14,772 nucleotides of DNA from Helicobacteraceae bacterium (GTDB lineage Bacteria; Campylobacterota; Campylobacteria; Campylobacterales; SZUA-545): the NCBI GenBank assembly GCA_031276985.1, contig JAISMA010000153.1, positions 1-14,772 of the forward strand. The letters run 5' to 3'. Below, piece after piece: positions 1 through 5,874 of the stretch; position 1 is the first letter of the stretch, and every line of letters begins with the position of its first letter. The position numbers and the translations under genes are program-made. The notes beneath the pieces were generated by a model that was not told the origin of the DNA, ran no database searches, and saw nothing but the letters and a program-made list of their open reading frames with translations.

Positions 1-293
1 CGCAAGCGCCTTCGTCGTGGGGCGACGCAAAAACCTATGAATCGATCGGCAAGTGCGTTATCCCCGCCGGTTTTAGCCTTTTTAGAGTGCTGGGAAATAA
101 CGGATTTCTTTATAGAATCGGCGACGATCGCCGCGCTAGAGCGGGCTATGAAATCGACGGCTACGTCGCGGTTAATTTTGCGAGTAACGCGCCGCAAAGG
201 TTAAATAACGGCGTAGTTCTCAAAATCGAAGAAATTGGCTATCAATCGCCAATCGGCGAAATCGCAAACGCGAAAGTCGTATGGCGCAAATAA
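1..293 (+). CDS. C-terminal part of an unrecognised protein (5' end outside the window)
   Basis: The frame is open from base 3 to a TAA at 291-293 and gives about 96 residues. A GTG at 87 could act as a start, but the frame continues upstream without a stop, so this is most likely the tail of a longer protein. The tail mixes short hydrophobic and glycine-rich stretches (GFSLFRVLGNNG, YVAVNFAS, VVLKIEEIGY) that look like beta strands. It has a single cysteine (GKC) and ends in VVWRK. I see no membrane segment and recognise no family motif. It is convergent with the mrdA operon across the following gap. That it is coding is likely; its function is unknown. Confidence 0.55.
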   Translation, partial: QAPSSWGDAKTYESIGKCVIPAGFSLFRVLGNNGFLYRIGDDRRARAGYEIDGYVAVNFASNAPQRLNNGVVLKIEEIGYQSPIGEIANAKVVWRK

Positions 294-368
294 CGCCCTC
301 TCGCCTCGCCTAACCGCCAAACGCCAGCAAAACCGCCGACGATCGTATCGCGCAAACCCTCCCCGCGC

Positions 369-410
369 CCTCCCGTCATTCCGCGCGAAGTCGCAGAATC
401 TAAATTAAAA
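369..410 (+). repeat. Intergenic palindromic element, copy 1
   Basis: The sequence CCTCCCGTCATTCCGCG at 369-385 is followed by an imperfect stem (378-385 pairing with 392-399, one mismatch, 6-nt loop) and then an AT-rich tail. A related element in opposite orientation follows hydE at 10863-10903, sharing CCTCCCnTCATTCCnCG and the AT-rich tail. Short GTCATTCC-type palindromes are common dispersed intergenic repeats in bacteria. That this is a member of such a family is inferred from only two copies. Confidence 0.4.
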
Positions 411-452
411 AGTCAAAGCAACTATCGGATTGCAATCGTCTTAAATGCTAGA

Positions 453-480
453 CGCCCGCCTCCATTTGCGCCTGCGGGCG
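453..480 (-). terminator. Possible terminator hairpin after the mrdA operon
   Basis: The inverted repeat CGCCCGC (453-459) and GCGGGCG (474-480) forms a 7-bp GC stem with a 14-nt loop, about 57 bp beyond the mrdA stop codon. A tighter alternative hairpin GCGCC/GGCGC (468-472 with 477-481) overlaps it. No clear U-tract follows on the minus strand, so intrinsic termination is uncertain. Confidence 0.25.
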
Positions 481-536
481 CTTTGTAAGCTATCGCTTCG
501 GCGCGGGTAAGGGCGAAAGCGAGGGGCGGGGGAGGG

Positions 537-2333
537 TTAGAAGTATTTGAGTTCCGCCATTTTGCGTAAAATTCTAGCGACGATCGGCGCGGCGACCGTA
601 CCGCCGCTCCTGCCGTGCTCAACCAGCGAAACGAAAGCGTATCGCGGTTTTTCGTACGGCGCGTAGCCTATATACCAAGCGTGCGATCGCATATTAAACT
701 CCAGCTCCATTTCGTTCATTCTCGCCTTTTCGTTTTGCGGTATGCCCGTTACTTGCGCCGTTCCCGATTTGCCCGCGACCTTAAACGGCAGGTTTGACAT
801 CGCCCTAAACGACGTACCGCCCACTACGTTAGCGCCGTCAAACATACCGCCTCTGATCGTTTCAATGTAGATTAGATCGCTTTGGCTAAACGCATCTTGC
901 GCCAAATACGCGGTTTTTACGCCGCGAACGCTATCGACAAAACGCGGCTTTATCAATTTTCCCGTAGCGATCAGCGCGACGTTTTGCAGCGCCTGCATGG
1001 GCGTAATCAGAAAATCGCCCTGACCGATCGAGGTGTTTACGGTTTCGCCGTGTAGCCAAGCGCGCCCGGTTTTTTCCAGCTTGCGCTCGCGGCTTGGCAC
1101 TACGCCTATGAATTCGTTTGGCAGATCGGCGCCGCTTTTAGCGCCGTATCCGTGCCTAAGCAGTTTGTGCGAGATCGCGTCGATGCCCGCCGCCAAACCG
1201 CCCTTATAAAAATATATGTCGCAACTTTCGGCTATGGCGCGGCGCATCTGAATATCGCCGTGCCCCCACGCTTTCCAACAGCGGTAGTTGCGATCGGCTA
1301 AGATAAACGATCCCGCGCAGTTGAACTCGGTTTCGGGCGTGATTTTGCCCGATTCCAAAAAAGCCAGCGCCATGCTTGGCTTGACGATGCTACCGGGCGG
1401 ATAAAGACTATTGACCAGCTTATTGACAAACGGGTGGCGAAAATCGTTTGTCATAACCTGCCATTCGGCGGCGCTAATGCCCGTGATAAACTTTTCGTTG
1501 TCGTACTCCGGATAGCTTCCCGCCGCGATAATGCCGCCCGTTTCCAAATCCATTATTATCGCCGCGCCCGATAGCCCTTCGCGCTCGAACAGATCGTGAA
1601 CGAAGCGCTGCAGGCGAATGTCCAAAAACAGCTTCATATCCTGCATTTGGCTCGGCTCCACGCGCGAAATCTCCTCGATCTCGCGGTTTAGCGCCGTTAC
1701 CTGATAGCTGCGGCTGCCAAGATCGCCCTGAAGCTCCTTGTTGTAGTAAAGCTCCAATCCGTCGCGCCCGTGATAGCCGATCGTTTTACTGATTGGATCG
1801 ACGCTTTCGGCGCTGCGATCGGCTTTGGAGACGTAACCTAGCACATGCGAGGCGACGCTGCCGTTTGGATAGTGGCGCAACGTCGTCGGCGCGACGCGAA
1901 TCGTATCGTTCAGCGAAAGTTTGGTGAAAAACGGCAGCATGGTTTCGTACGGCACAAACGGCGTCAGCTCCACAGGTTCGTGGCTGTAGGCGTTGTCGGC
2001 TTTGATATATCGGGCGCGGAAGGACTCTCTGCGCTCCTCTTGCTCCGGAATAATCGATAAAAGATAATCAATCGCAAGATCTAGTTGTCTGCCTTCGCCG
2101 CGATCAAGGTGCGGCGCAAGCGATACGGAAAAACCAAGTCTATTGACGGCAAGCGGCGCGCCGTTGCGATCGTAGATCGCGCCGCGAACGGGCAGAAGCG
2201 GCTCGACTTTGAGCGTGTTTTTCAGCGCCAAAATCCCGTAATGCTCTCCGCGCAGGATCGTAAGATAAAACACCCGTCCGATTAACGTTAGCGACGCGAC
2301 GATAATCAGCGCGGATAAAATTTTTAGGCGCAT
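537..2333 (-). CDS. mrdA: Penicillin-binding protein 2, peptidoglycan D,D-transpeptidase
   Basis: Class B PBP of 598 residues, anchored in the inner membrane by one N-terminal segment (about residues 4-28) with the rest in the periplasm. It cross-links peptidoglycan for lateral wall growth as partner of the RodA/Mre machinery. A pedestal domain follows the anchor (the VRGAIYDRNG motif near 49-58 is typical). The transpeptidase domain has all three active-site motifs: S315-I-V-K318 with the nucleophilic serine (in PPGSIVKP), S370-C-D372, and K522-S-G-T525. Length is normal for PBP2. The ATG overlaps the stop codon of the small membrane-protein gene upstream by one base (TAATG), so the two are probably translationally coupled. 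It is the last gene of the long envelope operon and corresponds in position to the Campylobacter pbp gene downstream of engB. rodA is not in the window. Confidence 0.95.
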   Translation of the reverse strand: MRLKILSALIIVASLTLIGRVFYLTILRGEHYGILALKNTLKVEPLLPVRGAIYDRNGAPLAVNRLGFSVSLAPHLDRGEGRQLDLAIDYLLSIIPEQEERRESFRARYIKADNAYSHEPVELTPFVPYETMLPFFTKLSLNDTIRVAPTTLRHYPNGSVASHVLGYVSKADRSAESVDPISKTIGYHGRDGLELYYNKELQGDLGSRSYQVTALNREIEEISRVEPSQMQDMKLFLDIRLQRFVHDLFEREGLSGAAIIMDLETGGIIAAGSYPEYDNEKFITGISAAEWQVMTNDFRHPFVNKLVNSLYPPGSIVKPSMALAFLESGKITPETEFNCAGSFILADRNYRCWKAWGHGDIQMRRAIAESCDIYFYKGGLAAGIDAISHKLLRHGYGAKSGADLPNEFIGVVPSRERKLEKTGRAWLHGETVNTSIGQGDFLITPMQALQNVALIATGKLIKPRFVDSVRGVKTAYLAQDAFSQSDLIYIETIRGGMFDGANVVGGTSFRAMSNLPFKVAGKSGTAQVTGIPQNEKARMNEMELEFNMRSHAWYIGYAPYEKPRYAFVSLVEHGRSGGTVAAPIVARILRKMAELKYF

Positions 2334-2803
2334 TATCGTATGACCATCGCGGCGATTATCGCCTCAAAAAAAATATAGTAAATAAACAGCCAGCTAAAGC
2401 TAAGCGGCTCCATGCCAAAAAGAAAATATATAAAACTAACCAGCGGATGATAAACAAGATAAGCGCACGCGATCGCGGCAAGCGAAATCACGAAACGGCT
2501 CATAATGAAATCCTCGATCATCGGCACGACAAATCTAGCGAAAAAATACAAAAACAAACAACCGCTTGCGGCGATCAACCCGCGATCGGCTTCGTAAAAA
2601 AGTATGTAGCACATAGCAAGCCACATGTAGCGCGGATCTTTTTTCGCCGCGACGAAAGCGAACCAAAAGCCAAAAAGCGGCGGCGCTAAATAGTAAATCG
2701 TCCCCAAAGACTCGTAGACAACAAGCGCGAAAAGGACAAAACCGTAGCGGACTATATCTTTAGAATCAACGCGGTTTCGTTGCATGTCGGAAAGTGTTTG
2801 CAC
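2333..2803 (-). CDS. Small polytopic membrane protein in the MreD position
   Basis: About 156 residues and very hydrophobic, with roughly five membrane segments (for example VLFALVVYESLGTIYYL, FGFWFAFVAA, LAMCYILFYEADRG, SLAAIACAYLVYH, FSWLFIYYIFFEAIIAAMVI). The GTG start at 2803 is chosen because GGAGGA lies nine bases upstream, inside the end of the acetyltransferase gene. An in-frame TTG at 2821 or an ATG at 2785 are alternatives. It sits directly before mrdA with a one-base TAATG overlap. In many bacteria that place is taken by mreD, which encodes a membrane protein of similar size and topology in the rod-shape complex, so an MreD-like role is a positional inference. Campylobacter has an uncharacterised membrane protein at the equivalent locus. 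Sequence similarity to MreD was not demonstrated. Confidence 0.8.
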   Translation of the reverse strand: MQTLSDMQRNRVDSKDIVRYGFVLFALVVYESLGTIYYLAPPLFGFWFAFVAAKKDPRYMWLAMCYILFYEADRGLIAASGCLFLYFFARFVVPMIEDFIMSRFVISLAAIACAYLVYHPLVSFIYFLFGMEPLSFSWLFIYYIFFEAIIAAMVIR

Positions 2804-3207
2804 CGAATACAGTCCTCCCAAACTTTATGATGCCAAACCTCCTCTTTTGGCGCTATCTTAAATCCTAGTCGCTCAAAAAAAGAAGCGCGATACGTTAGCG
2901 TCAGGATATGCTCAAGCTCCAAGAATTTCGCCTCCTCGATTAGCTTTTGCGTTATCGCGCCGCCGATCCCTTTGCCTTGACGCGCTTTTGCCACCGCAAG
3001 CGATCTAATTTCGCCTAATTTTGGCGTGTAGATATATAACGCCGCAAAACCCGCGATCTTGCCGTTTTCGCGCGCGATCGTATAGGATCTGATCATATTG
3101 GCGATCTCGTCGTCGCTTCTTGATAATACTAAACCCTCGTCGATATACGGCTTGACCAGCTTTTGCATGGCGGGAATATCGGATAGTTTCGCTTTGGTTA
3201 GTTCCAT
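2752..3207 (-). CDS. GNAT acetyltransferase (short ArgA-like type), copy 1, intact C-terminus
   Basis: GNAT-fold N-acetyltransferase of 151 residues. The acetyl-CoA binding loop is Q77-G-K-G80-I-G82, after the beta-4 strand EIRSLAVAKAR. The later LTYRASFFERLGFK is the usual GNAT motif B region. The C-terminus carries a cysteine cluster C133-x2-C136-x5-C142 followed by NETALI, which I recall from small campylobacterotal acetyltransferases annotated as N-acetylglutamate synthase-like. Production of N-acetylglutamate for arginine synthesis is therefore a reasonable guess, not shown here. The ATG follows the engB stop directly (TAAATG), with GGAG from the engB 3' end as ribosome-binding site. Its 3' end overlaps the start of the membrane-protein gene. 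It is 98% identical to the copy at 3794-4288 but has the native ending. Confidence 0.88.
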   Translation of the reverse strand: MELTKAKLSDIPAMQKLVKPYIDEGLVLSRSDDEIANMIRSYTIARENGKIAGFAALYIYTPKLGEIRSLAVAKARQGKGIGGAITQKLIEEAKFLELEHILTLTYRASFFERLGFKIAPKEEVWHHKVWEDCIRCKHFPTCNETALILKI

Positions 3208-3224
3208 TTACGCTCCGATAATCG
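2801..3224 (-). repeat. 424-bp direct repeat, copy 1 (GNAT gene)
   Basis: This segment matches 3882-4305 over 424 bases with about nine substitutions and no gaps. It starts at the Shine-Dalgarno/start region of the downstream membrane-protein gene and ends in the last 14 bases of engB. Copies are offset by 1081 bp in the same orientation. Seven of the nine differences are silent; the coding changes are T4/I4 and K50/E50. Confidence 0.95.
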
Positions 3225-3810
3225 ATTCGATAATTCGATCCCAAAGTTTGTCCAGCCCTTCGCCCGTCGCGGATGAAAGCAAAAGCGCGTCGGGTTTTTG
3301 CCGCAAAAGCGCGTCGCGCTCTTGGCGATTTAGCTTATCGACTTTCGTATAAACCGCCAAATCGGTTTGATCGGGATTCAGCGCGGCGCGGACGAAATCG
3401 CTCATAAGCGTATCTTGCGGCAGATCGGCGTGGCGGCTGTCGATCAGGCGCAAAAACAGGCGAATCGATCGGCGCTTTCGCAAAAACGCGCTCAAACGCC
3501 CGCTCCACGCTTCGCGCTCGGTTTTGGAAACTTTCGCGTAGCCAAAGCCCGGCAGATCGACAAATCTGAGGTTAATACGCGCCCCGTCTTTTTTCACGGC
3601 GATCTCGTAATAGTTAATCATTCGGGTTTTGCCCGGCGCGGAACTTGTTTTGGCTAAGTTCTTTCTTTGGCACAGCGCGTTTAGCAAAGAGCTTTTGCCC
3701 ACGTTGGATCGCCCCAGAAAAACGATCTCGCTCGCGCTCGGCTCGGGCGCGCCGAATTCGTCCGTAGCGGAGGTTAAGAATTTCGCTTCGACGTTAAAGT
3801 TTGGTCTCAT
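3208..3810 (-). CDS. engB: Ribosome-biogenesis / cell-division GTPase EngB (YsxC/YihA)
   Basis: TRAFAC-class GTPase of 200 residues, normal for the family. The nucleotide-binding motifs are complete: G1 at 33-40 (GRSNVGKS), the conserved threonine region near 55-63, G3 D85-L-P-G88 in the family-typical DLPGFGYA, G4 T155-K-V-D158, and G5 SSATGEG near residues 179-185. The family acts in 50S ribosomal subunit assembly and is usually essential. The ATG at 3810 lies inside the last codons of the chimeric acetyltransferase gene, whose tail is copied from lptA; the same ATG context occurs at the genuine lptA end. Native translational coupling lptA-engB is thus preserved through the duplicated tail. 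This is the only complete engB here; a 41-bp remnant lies at 4289-4329. Confidence 0.96.
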   Translation of the reverse strand: MRPNFNVEAKFLTSATDEFGAPEPSASEIVFLGRSNVGKSSLLNALCQRKNLAKTSSAPGKTRMINYYEIAVKKDGARINLRFVDLPGFGYAKVSKTEREAWSGRLSAFLRKRRSIRLFLRLIDSRHADLPQDTLMSDFVRAALNPDQTDLAVYTKVDKLNRQERDALLRQKPDALLLSSATGEGLDKLWDRIIESIIGA

Positions 3811-3873
3811 TGCGATCTTTGATCTCGAATATCATTCTGACGGGCGCGGACTCTTTGCCGCTTACCCGCGCTA
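3788..3873 (-). repeat. 86-bp direct repeat, copy B (lptA 3' end)
   Basis: This stretch matches 4307-4392 with one substitution, offset 519 bp. It covers the last 25 or so codons of lptA, its stop and the first bases of engB. Here it forms the 3' end of the chimeric acetyltransferase gene and provides the start region of the complete engB. Eight bases (3874-3881) between it and the GNAT repeat match neither parent and look like junction filler. Confidence 0.93.
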
Positions 3874-4288
3874 AATCTGTACACCGAATACAGTCCTCCC
3901 AAACTTTATGATGCCAAACCTCCTCTTTTGGCGCTATCTTAAATCCTAGCCGCTCAAAAAAAGAAGCGCGATACGTTAGCGTCAGAATATGCTCAAGCTC
4001 CAAGAATTTCGCCTCCTCGATTAGCTTTTGCGTTATCGCGCCGCCGATGCCTTTGCCTTGACGCGCTTTTGCCACCGCAAGCGATCTGATTTCGCCTAAT
4101 TTTGGCGTGTAAATATATAACGCCGCAAAACCCGCGATCTCGCCATTTTCGCGCGCGATCGTATAGGATCTGATCATATTGGCGATCTCGTCGTCGCTTC
4201 TTGATAGTACTAAACCCTCGTCGATATACGGCTTGACCAGCTTTTGCATGGCGGGAATATCGGATAGTTTCGCTTTGATTAGTTCCAT
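3794..4288 (-). CDS. GNAT acetyltransferase copy 2, C-terminus replaced by an LptA tail
   Basis: 164 residues. Residues 1-136 equal copy 1 except T4I and K50E, so the acetyl-CoA loop (Q77-GKGIG82) and the whole GNAT core are present. After C136 the native ending, with the third cysteine of the cluster, is lost. It is replaced by T-D-L from junction bases and then about 25 residues identical to the LptA C-terminus (ARVSGKESAPVRM onwards) except the last residue. The stop comes from lptA too, one base class changed (ending KL instead of KP). The ribosome-binding GGAG is supplied by a scrap of engB 3' end just upstream, as for copy 1. The frame is open and most differences from copy 1 are silent, so it may be translated. 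Whether the fused protein folds and works is unknown, since the lost segment may be structural or metal-binding. Confidence 0.85.
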   Translation of the reverse strand: MELIKAKLSDIPAMQKLVKPYIDEGLVLSRSDDEIANMIRSYTIARENGEIAGFAALYIYTPKLGEIRSLAVAKARQGKGIGGAITQKLIEEAKFLELEHILTLTYRASFFERLGFKIAPKEEVWHHKVWEDCIRCTDLARVSGKESAPVRMIFEIKDRNETKL

Positions 4289-4305
4289 TTACGCTCCGAT
4301 AATCG
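3882..4305 (-). repeat. 424-bp direct repeat, copy 2 (GNAT gene)
   Basis: This is the partner of 2801-3224, about 98% identical, in the same orientation. Its upstream edge contains the last 14 bases of engB and then passes directly into the lptA/engB junction copy at 4307. Its downstream edge stops just after the GGAGGA that in copy 1 serves the membrane-protein gene, so that signal is duplicated without its gene. Confidence 0.95.
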
Positions 4306-4329
4306 CTCGACGTTAAGGTTTGGTCTCAT
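4289..4329 (-). pseudogene. 41-bp scar of a second engB copy
   Basis: Between lptA and the second GNAT gene the minus strand reads the first ~23 bases of engB (ATGAGACCAAAC, with one substitution) joined to its last ~17 bases (CGATTATCGGAGCGTAA). About 562 bp of the 603-bp gene are missing. The old start is now out of phase with the old stop. Translation from it would give a 16-residue peptide ending at 4279, a few bases inside the GNAT gene. The retained 3' scrap carries the GGAG that serves the GNAT start. Confidence 0.88.
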
Positions 4330-4392
4330 TGCGATCTTTGATCTCGAATATCATTCTGACGGGCGCGGACTCTTTGCCGCTTACCCGCGCTA
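4307..4392 (-). repeat. 86-bp direct repeat, copy A (genuine lptA 3' end)
   Basis: This is the original location of the repeat whose second copy is at 3788-3873. It comprises the end of lptA, its TAA and the former engB start. Confidence 0.93.
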
Positions 4393-4789
4393 TTCGCGTT
4401 ATTTCGTTGAACGTAATCTGTTCGCCGATGATCTTGCGCTTGTTGATTGGATCTTCTACGCGCGCGTTTCCTTTCAGCGTATAAACGCCTTCGGCGGGCA
4501 GATATACGATCTCGTCCGCTTCGCCTTTGTATTCCGCGCCGTCGTTGGCGGTTACGCTAAACGAGGACGCGCCTTTGGATTCAAACCTGCTAATTTCGCG
4601 CTCTTTTGTGAACGAGATCGTTACGCGATCGCCGCGCAAAATATCTTTGCCTTTGACGATTTTCACCGATCCTTCAAGCACGGTTCGCCCCGCGTTTTCG
4701 TCGGCAAAAAGGCGATCCGCGCTCGCCTCGATCGTATCGGCGCTGGCAAAAGCGAAAGCAATCGCAAGCAAACTAAAGATTCTTGTCAT
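4313..4789 (-). CDS. lptA: LPS transport periplasmic protein LptA (OstA-like)
   Basis: About 158 residues from the chosen ATG at 4789, which has AAGGCGG six bases upstream; an in-frame ATG at 4810 would add seven residues. A signal peptide is clear (hydrophobic run IFSLLAIAFAFASA, likely cut before DT), so the product is periplasmic. The mature part has the repeating short strands of the OstA/LptA beta-jellyroll: IEASADRLFADENAGRTVLEG, VKIVKGKDILRGDRVTI, and GEADEIVYLPAEGVYTLKGNARV. In the Lpt system LptA bridges LptC in the inner membrane and LptD in the outer membrane to carry lipopolysaccharide. It overlaps the end of lptC. Its last codons ran into engB in the ancestral order, and the tail has been duplicated into the downstream acetyltransferase gene. 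Confidence 0.9.
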   Translation of the reverse strand: MTRIFSLLAIAFAFASADTIEASADRLFADENAGRTVLEGSVKIVKGKDILRGDRVTISFTKEREISRFESKGASSFSVTANDGAEYKGEADEIVYLPAEGVYTLKGNARVEDPINKRKIIGEQITFNEITRIARVSGKESAPVRMIFEIKDRNETKP

Positions 4790-5288
4790 TGAAAACCGCC
4801 TTGATTTCATTCGCTCTGAAGGTTTTTTTCACAACGTCGGCGACGAAGCCAACGCCGTTCATAACGCCTTCGGAGCTTGTCGTCGTAAAAGCGCCGTCGC
4901 CCGTTATGATTTTGCTTTTGACGTTGTATTTAGCCGCCTGCGTTTTTAGCGTTCGCCCAAAGCTGTCCCAATAATAAACCTCGTTTGTTATAAACGCCTC
5001 GTCGCCTTTGATTACGCCCAAAACGCCCGATAATCCGTCCCGCGCTTCTCCGATCTGCCTTAAAGCTATCGGATAATCCAGCTCTTCGCGATCGTCAAAA
5101 ACGCGCCCGCTTTGCGCGGTTAAAACGGCGGAGACGCTCTCTTTGTCGATCGCGTAGATTTGATAGTTGCTAAACTCTAATCGCGCCGTCGTTTTCAACT
5201 CGCCGCCTTCGCGGTTTTCGGGCGACAAGAAAAACGAGGCGATTAAACTAAGCGTCAAAAGCGCTAAAACGGCGATCCATATTTTCAA
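4773..5288 (-). CDS. lptC: LPS export protein LptC
   Basis: 171 residues with one N-terminal membrane segment (about residues 3-21, IWIAVLALLTLSLIASFFL) and a periplasmic domain rich in beta strands, as expected for bitopic LptC. It takes lipopolysaccharide from the LptBFG extractor and passes it to LptA. Identification rests on topology, size and position just before lptA rather than on a sharp motif; phrases such as EEVYYWDSFGRTLKTQAAKYN-like strands (near 103-125) fit the family. Translation must begin at TTG 5288, right after the hisB stop. AAAGGA about ten bases upstream within hisB supports it, and there is no usable in-frame ATG near. Its end overlaps lptA by 17 bases. Confidence 0.82.
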   Translation of the reverse strand: MKIWIAVLALLTLSLIASFFLSPENREGGELKTTARLEFSNYQIYAIDKESVSAVLTAQSGRVFDDREELDYPIALRQIGEARDGLSGVLGVIKGDEAFITNEVYYWDSFGRTLKTQAAKYNVKSKIITGDGAFTTTSSEGVMNGVGFVADVVKKTFRANEIKAVFNDKNL

Positions 5289-5864
5289 TTAGAGCGTTCC
5301 TTTTAGGCTTGGAACGCCGATGATTCTGGGGTTTGGCGCAATCGCCGATCGCAAAGCGATCGCGAACGCCTTAAACGTCGCTTCCGCGATATGGTGGCGG
5401 TTAGAGCCGCGAAGCAGCGAAATATGCGCGGCGATTTTCGCGTTTAGCGTCAGGGCGCGAAAAAACTCTTCGGCTAATTCGCCGTCAAATTCGCCGATTT
5501 TGCCGTCAAGAGGCACGTTCCAGCTTAAAAACGCCCGTCCGCCGACGTCGATCGCGCACTGAACCGCCGCTTCGTCCAAAACGGCTACGCGATCGGCGAA
5601 TCTTTCAATCCCCTCAACGGGATAAATCGCCTCGTTTAGCGCGAGCCCAAGCGCGATTCCAACGTCTTCCGCCGTGTGGTGTCCGTCTACAAACAGATCG
5701 CCCTCGCAGCGAAGCTCCAAATCGATCAGCGCGTGTTTGGCGAGCGTTTGAAGCATATGATCAAAAAAGCCCGCGCCCGTTTTGACGGCGTTTTTGCCGT
5801 TTCCAAACAGCTCCAGCGTGAGCGAAATATCGGTTTCGTTAGTTTTTCTGTTTTTGATAACCAT
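5289..5864 (-). CDS. hisB: Imidazoleglycerol-phosphate dehydratase
   Basis: Monofunctional HisB of 191 residues, the usual length. It catalyses dehydration of imidazole glycerol phosphate to imidazole acetol phosphate in histidine synthesis. The two manganese-binding repeats are present: H36 in FFDHML with H62-H63-x2-E66 (DGHHTAED), and H157-H158-x2-E161 (RHHIAEATFKA). The conserved GSNRHH and PSLKG near the end are also seen. The ATG at 5864 has AAAGGA seven bases upstream, overlapping the rlpA stop. There is no histidinol-phosphatase domain, unlike the fused HisB of enterobacteria and C. jejuni. It is a metabolic gene inside an envelope operon, and no other his gene is in the window. Confidence 0.96.
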   Translation of the reverse strand: MVIKNRKTNETDISLTLELFGNGKNAVKTGAGFFDHMLQTLAKHALIDLELRCEGDLFVDGHHTAEDVGIALGLALNEAIYPVEGIERFADRVAVLDEAAVQCAIDVGGRAFLSWNVPLDGKIGEFDGELAEEFFRALTLNAKIAAHISLLRGSNRHHIAEATFKAFAIALRSAIAPNPRIIGVPSLKGTL

Positions 5865-5874
5865 CGCAAATCCT

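Larger units (their letters stand above)
294..536. other. Non-coding gap between two convergent genes
   Basis: This 243-bp stretch lies between the 3' ends of the first gene and mrdA. I see no convincing reading frame with a ribosome-binding site. It holds C-rich runs (CCCTCCCC types), a small imperfect palindrome at 378-399, a short AT-rich patch at 401-414 and a GC-rich inverted repeat at 453-480. The first part resembles the gap downstream of hydE. Confidence 0.6.

Noticed and set aside
294..536. Small RNA or CRISPR-like array in the first gap
   Set aside because: There is no regular repeat spacing, no promoter with a matching terminator and no U-tract. Only short palindromes are visible.
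422..622. Minus-strand reading frame of 66 codons downstream of and overlapping mrdA
   Set aside because: It overlaps the conserved end of PBP2 in another frame, has no ribosome-binding site and includes a hairpin region. It is a GC-composition artefact.
4279..4329. A new functional small gene between lptA and the GNAT gene
   Set aside because: Its sequence is fully explained as the joined ends of engB, so it is listed as a scar with possible coupling, not as a gene.
2801..4392. Insertion sequence or integron cassette as the cause of the GNAT duplication
   Set aside because: There are no terminal inverted repeats, target-site duplications, transposase or attC-like site. The repeat edges are fragments of neighbouring genes, which fits tandem duplication and deletion.
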